Assembly (NCBI GenBank): GCA_028277865.1 | Contig: JANQFM010000916.1 | Location: forward strand, 1-8,612 | Direction of reading: 5' to 3' | Length of the DNA: 8,612 bases | Source of the DNA: Acidobacteriota bacterium | GTDB taxonomy: Bacteria > Acidobacteriota > UBA6911 > RPQK01 > DATIPO01 | Part shown: in pieces, positions 1 through 4,721 of the stretch | Numbering within the stretch: position 1 is the stretch's first letter | How the letters are laid out: each line of letters opens with the position of its first letter | Notes under the pieces: model-generated | What the model was told of the DNA's origin: nothing | The model's input: the letters and a program-made list of their open reading frames with translations, nothing else | The model's database searches: none | Position numbers and translations under genes: made by a program

Positions 1-396
1 GGTGCCGCTGGCAGCGAGGTTGCCCAGCGCCTTGCGTCCAATGGCCTCTTCAAAGCTGCGCATGACCGATGGCGGGAAGCCGTTCGGATAGGTCGGGAAG
101 GGGGTCTTCAGAATGAGCCCCATCATCTCCCAGTGCCCCGATGTGGTGTCCTTGCCGTTGGAGGCCAGGGCGGCTTTGCCGAAGCCGGCTTTTGGCGCCG
201 CCAGGGAAGCAACGTGGCTCAAGGGACGGATGTTGGCGATTCCCAGTTCCTGCAAGCGGGGGATTCGAAGCGGGCGAAAGGCGGCCACGTGCCCCAGGGT
301 GTCGCTCCCCTGATCACCGAACTTGGCTGCGTCGGGCATTTCACCCACACCGACGCTGTCCAAGACCAGAATCAGAATTCTTTGCTGGCGTGCCAT
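1..396 (-). CDS. deoB: Phosphopentomutase DeoB, N-terminal 132 residues (cut by window edge)
   Basis: Cytosolic enzyme interconverting (deoxy)ribose 1-phosphate and 5-phosphate, linking nucleoside salvage to the pentose phosphate pathway. Reading the minus strand from the ATG at 396 gives an uninterrupted frame to base 1 with family signatures in order: LDSVGVGEMPDA (residues 12-23, D13 the expected first metal ligand), GSDTLGH (30-36), GKDTTSGHWEMMG (81-93), FPTYPNGFP (100-108) and GNLAASGT (125-132). I align T84 with the threonine that is phosphorylated in the Bacillus cereus enzyme. The family is usually about 390-400 residues, so roughly two thirds lies outside the window. A GTG two codons upstream (400-402) is an alternative start and sits 10 nt from a GAGGGA motif (413-418), better SD spacing than for the ATG. 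It lies 107 bp behind the phosphohexomutase gene on the same strand and is probably the third gene of that operon. Identification is firm; only the start is uncertain. Confidence 0.95.
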   Translation of the reverse strand, partial: MARQQRILILVLDSVGVGEMPDAAKFGDQGSDTLGHVAAFRPLRIPRLQELGIANIRPLSHVASLAAPKAGFGKAALASNGKDTTSGHWEMMGLILKTPFPTYPNGFPPSVMRSFEEAIGRKALGNLAASGT

Positions 397-450
397 CGTC
401 ACGAAACCATTGTCCCTCGCTATCCGGGGGTGGAGGCTGGGGAACCCAGG

Positions 451-464
451 ACTGACAACTGACT
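451..464. repeat. Two-copy heptamer repeat (ACTGACA ACTGACT)
   Basis: Two adjacent 7-bp units differing at the last base, in the 107-bp gap between the phosphohexomutase and deoB genes. The period, and the ACTG core on the reverse strand, resemble the longer 7-bp repeat at the right end of the window. No terminator-like stem with a T-run is visible in this gap. Confidence 0.45.
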
Positions 465-503
465 GCTTGCCAATCGCAGCAGGCAACCCGTGAGAAATCC
501 GGA

Positions 504-2477
504 TTAAGGGATAACCAGGTCTATCAGCGTCCTCTGAACCGCCCGGATCGCTTCCCGGTCCTCCCCTTCGACATAGTAGCGCAATAACGCATCGGTCCCC
601 GAGGCACGGATGATGAAGCGCAAGCGGTCGCTTTCCAAGATCACCCCGTCCCCCGCGATGTAAGCCTTCCTCGGCTTCGGCACCTCAACCGTCCGGCCTT
701 CTCGGCGTGCATTGATCTCTCGTCGAATATCGCGCAACGAGTGGCGTCCGGCTTGATGCCCGGCGACGAGGTTCCTGAAAAACTTCATCACTCGGTCACG
801 ATGCACAAAGCCTTCTGCCTTGGCCTTCTTCAGCTCTGCCCCCATCAAGCTCTCGTCGTAGAGCCGGACATCCTGTCGATGGTAGTGAAAGCACATGATG
901 TTCCGGCCGGTGACCAGATCGTGGAAGAACTGGACAAGGGACTTGCCGGTCTTATGCAAGTGCGCTCCGAGAGCAATGGTCAAGAGGCCGAGCTGCATGC
1001 CGTCCTTTTCCCTCAGGGCGAGCATGCTGCGTTTGCCGCTCTTGCTCGTCAGCAACCGGTGGCCCCCCAGAGCGGCGCCGCCTGATTCTTCGCAAAGCAG
1101 CAAGGCGCGGGGCTTCGTACCTAACCGAACAGTCTCTCCCGTTGCCGTCTCTAAGCTGACCGGCCCCGGTTCGCGGAGCCGGTTCTCGACCTGTCGGCAA
1201 AGATCCCCTATATGCTTGAATCCCACGGGAACACGGACGCAGGGCAGCCCTTCCGCCAAGGCGAGTTCATCCAGCGCCTGGGTCGTCGGGACTGAGGCGC
1301 CGATAAACCAGTCATAGGCATCGAGCAGATCGGCCGAACGAAGTGCATCGATGCGGAAGGCCGCCAGCATCAGGTAGAGTTGGTTGGGGGTCAAATAGGC
1401 AATGCATTTAGCTGGATCGGGATAGTCATCCACCTCCAGGCCGACACTCCGGCCCAAAGAGCCATCTTTCAAGGGCGCTTGGGCTATCACTTTCAGCCGA
1501 TCCCCATCAGGATCCCAGATCAAGACCAGATCCGCCTGATCCGTGAGCAGAAGTTCCTCGGCGCCAACATTGCGGTAGACCCGAGCCGTCCCAGGATCGA
1601 CCCCGAGGTCCAACTGGCCGACATTGTGAAACTGCGAATCTTCCTCGCCCATGAAATAGCGGATCGTCCCTCGTTCCCCGACAGGGATGCCAAGCGCCGA
1701 AAACAGCCTTTCGGTCGTCGCTCTCATCGATCCGCCTAGAGTGCAGGCCCAGCACCGGAACCCCCTCCGGCCCGCGTCCCTGATGCAGGCAATCTGCTCC
1801 TCGCCTATGACAGATCGCTGAAAAGAGGCATACACGGCATCCACGTCAAAGTCATACACAATGAGAGGGTTGGAACGCCAAGGGCCGAGCCTTATGGTGG
1901 CACGCTCTGAAACGATCGCTCTCACTTCCGCAACAATCTCCGCCTCCTCAGTCAGCAGTTGCTGGCCTTCGGCGTCCAGGGGTTTCCAGCCGCCTTTGAA
2001 ATACTGAGAATGGCTTGCCGTGAAGTTCTCGCCGCTGTCAAGCTCTTGATGAAAAATGCCGAAAGAGGAATACCAGACCGGAGTCGTTTTCAGATCCTTG
2101 CGAAGATGCACGGTCAAACCATGCGCCGCGTAGACCCGCGCAGCAAGCTTGATGAACTCCTGCGTATGAGGGCGCACTTCACCGCCGATATGAACCTGCC
2201 CGGCCTTCCCATCTTTGAGTTTTCTTTGAAAGACTCTGGCCTTGGACTCTGCGAGGATCGCCACCGAGACGAGGTTGAAGGGCACTTCCGGGTTTCCGGC
2301 ATCATCAGGGTCAAGCCGGTCTCGGTACCCCGCCGTCATCAAAGAAAAATCAGCGGACCATTTGGATAGGGAATAAGTGTCGACCAATTGGTCGTCAAGC
2401 CGGATTTCCTGCCAACCATCGGCAGCACACTGGGTCGCCAACAGATGTGCCTTCTCCTCCAACTTCCTATCCGGCAT
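504..2477 (-). CDS. Alpha-D-phosphohexomutase (phosphoglucomutase/phosphomannomutase family), large form
   Basis: Cytosolic enzyme expected to move phosphate between C1 and C6 of a hexose (glucose or mannose phosphate) via a phosphoserine and a hexose-1,6-bisphosphate intermediate. All four family loops are present in order: the catalytic serine in FTASHSQYFKGGWKP (S155), the metal loop DPDGDR (322-327), the sugar-specificity loop CEESGG (462-467) and the phosphate-binding loop RASGTDALLRYYVEG (624-638). VPVGFKHIGD (416-425) matches the conserved VGFK segment of domain 3. At 657 residues it is longer than the usual 450-580. The N-terminal motif is MTAGYRD (47-53) instead of GTSGxRG, and TASHSQ replaces the common TASHNP, so it is a divergent branch. 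GAGG at 2483-2486, 5 nt upstream, supports the ATG. The upstream mutase gene ends 63 bp before it. Family membership is firm. Whether glucose, mannose or glucosamine phosphate is the substrate cannot be told from sequence; EESGG-type loops favour Glc/Man over GlcN. Confidence 0.9.
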   Translation of the reverse strand: MPDRKLEEKAHLLATQCAADGWQEIRLDDQLVDTYSLSKWSADFSLMTAGYRDRLDPDDAGNPEVPFNLVSVAILAESKARVFQRKLKDGKAGQVHIGGEVRPHTQEFIKLAARVYAAHGLTVHLRKDLKTTPVWYSSFGIFHQELDSGENFTASHSQYFKGGWKPLDAEGQQLLTEEAEIVAEVRAIVSERATIRLGPWRSNPLIVYDFDVDAVYASFQRSVIGEEQIACIRDAGRRGFRCWACTLGGSMRATTERLFSALGIPVGERGTIRYFMGEEDSQFHNVGQLDLGVDPGTARVYRNVGAEELLLTDQADLVLIWDPDGDRLKVIAQAPLKDGSLGRSVGLEVDDYPDPAKCIAYLTPNQLYLMLAAFRIDALRSADLLDAYDWFIGASVPTTQALDELALAEGLPCVRVPVGFKHIGDLCRQVENRLREPGPVSLETATGETVRLGTKPRALLLCEESGGAALGGHRLLTSKSGKRSMLALREKDGMQLGLLTIALGAHLHKTGKSLVQFFHDLVTGRNIMCFHYHRQDVRLYDESLMGAELKKAKAEGFVHRDRVMKFFRNLVAGHQAGRHSLRDIRREINARREGRTVEVPKPRKAYIAGDGVILESDRLRFIIRASGTDALLRYYVEGEDREAIRAVQRTLIDLVIP

Positions 2478-2540
2478 AGGCGCCTCGGGATCTGATTCGT
2501 CGGCAAACTGATCCCCTGCGATGCCGACTATTCAATTATT

Positions 2541-3380
2541 CTAGCTTAGCCAATTATTATCGGTGAAGATCTGTATGGTATCGCGCCAACCTTCGACCGG
2601 AACCGCCTCCAGAGGGCAAGGACGATCCGGTTCTTGCCATTCATTAATGTATTGGATAATAGGATAATCATTGCCACCCTCAAAAAGGGCATCGCCAAAG
2701 AACATGACCTTCTTGACCCCTGAATCCAGCAGCTCATGGACTGCATTCGTCTTATCTTTCCCCTTTATCACGATATCAAAGGATGTTTGCCCTCCCAGCA
2801 TGATGCGGAGATCCTTCTCGCCTATTAGGCCTGAGAGTATTTTTTGCAGATATAATAATATTATTTGTCTATACTGATTTTCTTGATCATGCTTCACGAA
2901 CTGCTGGCGGAGACGTCGCGCATCAGTTTTCAAGGCCTCCTGCTGAGGCCTCCCAATTGGGCAAAAATTGATCATTGGCCCACGATCCACAATTTGGCTC
3001 CCTATCACTTGAATGGAATTCGGGAGTTGAAACTCCTTTCTTTCCAGGGTCGCTTTTAAGGATTCGACCAAGAAGCGGTAACCGTCCTCGCCCAGGTGGC
3101 GACGAAAATTGAATTCTGACAACTTCTCCAACACGAGCTCCGAGGAATAAGTGCAGCGATAGCGGGCTGCCCCGTTGCTGAGGAAGGCGTCAAATTCCCC
3201 TTCAAAACCAAATTTATGGAGTGGCTCGAGGAATTGGCCGCTGACCAGAGGGAGATCGCTGCCTGCGGCGAGATGGAATGGCACTACCAGCCTCTTGAGC
3301 GCCTCCGCCATCTCCTTCCTCAACGGCTTTCGAGGCGGGGTAAGCGTCCCGTCGATATCCAGGAGCAGAACTAGATCCAT
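2541..3380 (-). CDS. Eukaryotic-type phosphomannomutase (HAD superfamily, PMM1/PMM2-like)
   Basis: Predicted to interconvert mannose 6-phosphate and mannose 1-phosphate, the precursor of GDP-mannose, through a phospho-aspartate; related enzymes also handle glucose phosphates and glucose 1,6-bisphosphate. Numbering from the ATG at 3380 (279 aa), motifs follow human PMM2 in order: LLDIDGTLTPPR (D8 nucleophile, D10 acid/base, R17), AGSD (39-42), SNGA (68-71), RGPMINFCPIGR (R133 and R144, matching PMM2 R123 and R134), GGQTSFD (196-202), GKDK (207-210) and FFGDALFEGGND (227-238). The residue aligning with PMM2 R141 is lysine (K151). It is about 30 residues longer than PMM2, mostly through an insertion near 163-185. 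A GTG at 3386 is in frame, but AAAGG at 3390-3394 is better spaced for the ATG. It is the first gene of the minus-strand operon. The gene is patchily AT-rich (16/60 G+C at 2821-2880), which suggests foreign origin. Family is confident; bacterial substrate is inferred. Confidence 0.9.
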   Translation of the reverse strand: MDLVLLLDIDGTLTPPRKPLRKEMAEALKRLVVPFHLAAGSDLPLVSGQFLEPLHKFGFEGEFDAFLSNGAARYRCTYSSELVLEKLSEFNFRRHLGEDGYRFLVESLKATLERKEFQLPNSIQVIGSQIVDRGPMINFCPIGRPQQEALKTDARRLRQQFVKHDQENQYRQIILLYLQKILSGLIGEKDLRIMLGGQTSFDIVIKGKDKTNAVHELLDSGVKKVMFFGDALFEGGNDYPIIQYINEWQEPDRPCPLEAVPVEGWRDTIQIFTDNNWLS

Positions 3381-3388
3381 ACCCACTT

Positions 3389-3394
3389 ACCTTT
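3389..3394 (-). promoter_or_regulatory. Ribosome binding site deciding the PMM start
   Basis: AAAGGT on the minus strand lies 8 nt before the ATG at 3380 but only 2 nt before the in-frame GTG at 3386, so it favours the ATG. Confidence 0.5.
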
Positions 3395-3431
3395 AAAAGC
3401 CCCCGTCGAGGCGCTGCCAGATGCAGTCTTG

Positions 3432-3484
3432 GGGCTATGTGCAACAGCCCTTCAGGTTAACCAAGAATAGCCACTCATTGGCTA
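3432..3484 (-). promoter_or_regulatory. Structured leader of the mutase operon (three inverted repeats)
   Basis: Between the predicted transcription start near 3510 and the PMM start, three inverted repeats occur in a row: TAGCCA/TGGCTA with a 5-nt loop (3468-3484), the perfect octamer palindrome GGTTAACC (3455-3462), and GGGCT/AGCCC with a 9-nt loop (3432-3450). None is followed by a T-run, so a simple terminator is unlikely. They could be operator half-sites or leader RNA stems. I recognise no known riboswitch. Confidence 0.4.
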
Positions 3485-3516
3485 AATTGCCCTCCTGCTC
3501 AAAAGAGAGCCAACGC

Positions 3517-3545
3517 AGAATAGTCCCAATCCATTCCAGGGTCAA
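3517..3545 (-). promoter_or_regulatory. Sigma70-like promoter for the mutase operon
   Basis: On the minus strand TTGACC (3545-3540, 5/6 to consensus) is followed by a 17-nt spacer and TATTCT (3522-3517, 4/6). The predicted start of transcription is near 3510, about 130 nt before the PMM ATG. Spacing is ideal, and no comparable site was found closer to the gene. Confidence 0.55.
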
Positions 3546-3960
3546 GCATCCTCCTTGATGATGGCTTCAACCCGGTTTCCTCAAGGATTGCCTCAAGAGA
3601 TTTGACCAGCAGGATGGGGATGATCGCATTGCAGAGGCTGTCGGGCGCAAACTCGAGGCCGCCCCGGATCAGCCGGGGCCAGTGCCTCGGCGTGGCGTCA
3701 CGCTGAGGCAGCTGAACCCGTCCAAATCGACCTCGGCAGGCCGCAGAAGCCGGGAGTCGGGACGATTCACCAAGCCGGCCTCAGGACGACCACCCCCTGC
3801 ATTCGCCACGATCCGGAGCGCACGGCCAACGCCCTGCTGACACTCCTTGGTGAGCTTTGGGCCGATTTGTGAGGCTGACAGCCTATCCGCATCTCTTCGA
3901 ATCGCTTCTCCGCAGAGCAATTCACGATATGTAGTCAACCCTACAGGAGCTCTTTTGCAT
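3546..3960. other. GC-rich intergenic stretch with degenerate open frames, no recognised gene
   Basis: On the minus strand one frame is open from a TTG at 3938 to a stop at 3669 (89 codons). A second, overlapping frame continues without a stop to about 3500 and includes a helix-like stretch NAIIPILLVKSLEAILEETG. Neither has a good ribosome binding site, an ATG in a sensible place or similarity that I recognise. It may be a decayed, frameshifted gene or chance open frames in GC-rich DNA. I see no tRNA or insertion-sequence ends. Confidence 0.35.
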
Positions 3961-4200
3961 ATATATTCATATATCCTAGTTAATTCTTGTCAATGCATGC
4001 TCAATTTGGATAGGCTGATTCTTTCCAATCCTGAATTCTGATGTGTGCCTAGAAAAATATGTCGTCATTTAAACTTTTGCTTGCTTTTACAGAATGGAAT
4101 TCGTTTAAAAATATTTCCAACTTGTGTGGCGAAAGCTGCTATGATAAATAATGAGTAGCTCATAACAGCTATGAAAATTGTCAACCTGTCTGAAACAGGA
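3961..4200. other. AT-rich island (80/240 G+C)
   Basis: This stretch is 33 percent G+C by direct count, while the coding sequence to the right reaches 41/60 in 7921-7980. It includes alternating ATATAT near 3961 and a TTTAAAC/GTTTAAA inverted pair (about 4069-4108). No ORF above about 30 codons has any support. It may be an acquired remnant, a regulatory region or the place of an unrecognised small RNA. Confidence 0.5.
4137..4145 (+). promoter_or_regulatory. Extended -10 promoter motif in the AT-rich island
   Basis: TGCTATGAT is a full TGn extension plus a 5/6 -10 hexamer on the plus strand. No convincing -35 lies 16-18 nt upstream, which extended -10 promoters tolerate. Transcription would begin near 4152, just before the small ORF pair at 4171-4265. 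In AT-rich DNA such a motif can arise by chance. Confidence 0.35.
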
Positions 4201-4265
4201 GGATTCACTTGATGAACAAAACACCGTTCGTGTTTGGTGAGGATTCTGTCCGCGCCTCGCCATGA
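4171..4265 (+). other. Two overlapping mini-ORFs behind a strong Shine-Dalgarno (possible leader peptides)
   Basis: ORF a (4171-4212) encodes MKIVNLSETGGFT. ORF b (4212-4265) encodes MNKTPFVFGEDSVRASP. The stop of a and the start of b share a base (TGATG), an arrangement typical of translational coupling. ORF b has a perfect AGGAGG (4197-4202) 9 nt before its ATG, while ORF a has none. A small hairpin, CCTGT/ACAGG (4185-4199), pairs the first three bases of that AGGAGG. The peptides are unrecognised. This could be a leader cistron pair, the intact front of a decayed gene, or chance. Confidence 0.22.
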
Positions 4266-4663
4266 ATTTTCGCAGAGGGGGAGGCGGAAGTGCCGTGGAC
4301 CGGCCATGCTTTCGTCGACCCGAGGTTCCCCGAGGCAGAGCCTGAGCAGGGCAAAGCGCCTGATCGAGCCGGCAAGGCTGGCTGGGTAAGGGGTTTTCAG
4401 GCAAAGCCGGGGCAGTGCCGAATCAGCAGGGCAGTTGCAGGGCCAGGAGAGAGAGCATCGGGGGTGACCGCTGATTCAGCGGTGAGAACAATACGTGTTC
4501 CCGCCGAGATCTTGTCCGCCAGCGAATCCCAATTCCTCAACGACTGAAGCATCGAAAACCGCAAGCCCGGCTCTCAATCTGAAGGGCAACAGGCACCTGA
4601 TGATGGAGCTTGTCCGCCTAATTGTTGCCCATTCAAGGGAAAAGGTAGGAGCAACTCAAAACC
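4266..4663. other. Upstream region of the protease gene, no gene seen
   Basis: This is GC-rich again. The open frames here (for example 4290-4547 on the plus strand from a GTG) have no ribosome binding site, unusual composition for a protein, and no recognised motif. The only structured element I see is the palindrome at 4467-4483, described separately. No tRNA-like cloverleaf was found. Confidence 0.4.
4464..4492 (+). promoter_or_regulatory. Possible promoter with an embedded 17-bp palindrome
   Basis: ACCGCTGATTCAGCGGT (4467-4483) is a perfect inverted repeat with 8-bp arms and one central base. It overlaps a weak -35 (GTGACC, 4464-4469) and fills most of the 17-nt spacer before a weak -10 (AACAAT, 4487-4492). 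A palindrome in this position is typical of a repressor operator. The predicted transcript would carry about 220 nt before the protease start. The palindrome is certain, the promoter is not. Confidence 0.35.
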
Positions 4664-4687
4664 GGCCTCCCACCAAGTTGGAAGGCC
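4664..4687 (+). promoter_or_regulatory. Hairpin in the leader of the protease gene
   Basis: GGCCTCCCA and TGGAAGGCC form a 9-bp stem with one C-A mismatch around a 6-nt loop. It ends 20 nt before the AGAGGA ribosome binding site. No T-run follows it, so an mRNA-stability or translation-control role is as likely as attenuation. Confidence 0.35.
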
Positions 4688-4707
4688 CTCTCACTTTCCG
4701 TTTCGCT

Positions 4708-4713
4708 AGAGGA
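4708..4713 (+). promoter_or_regulatory. Ribosome binding site of the protease gene
   Basis: AGAGGA lies 8 nt before the ATG at 4722 and fixes this start, which is also followed directly by a signal peptide. Confidence 0.6.
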
Positions 4714-4721
4714 TTTGAACT

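Noticed and set aside
133..462. Plus-strand open frames over the deoB region
   Set aside because: The minus strand clearly encodes DeoB signatures throughout, so these are shadows.
4254..4285. GCCTC/GAGGC inverted repeat considered as a terminator after the mini-ORFs
   Set aside because: Only 5 bp with a loop of more than 20 nt and no T-run.
4065..4307. 80-codon minus-strand frame with a hydrophobic stretch resembling a membrane segment
   Set aside because: Hydrophobic runs are expected in AT-rich DNA. The start has no ribosome binding site, and the N-terminal half has no plausible structure.
4290..4547. 85-codon plus-strand frame before the protease
   Set aside because: GTG start without a Shine-Dalgarno sequence, no recognised motif, and it overlaps the candidate palindromic promoter.
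3381..4721. Search for tRNA genes, CRISPR repeats or insertion-sequence ends in the long intergenic region
   Set aside because: No cloverleaf with a GGTTCRA-type T-loop, no regularly spaced repeats, and no matching terminal inverted repeats with target duplications were seen by eye.
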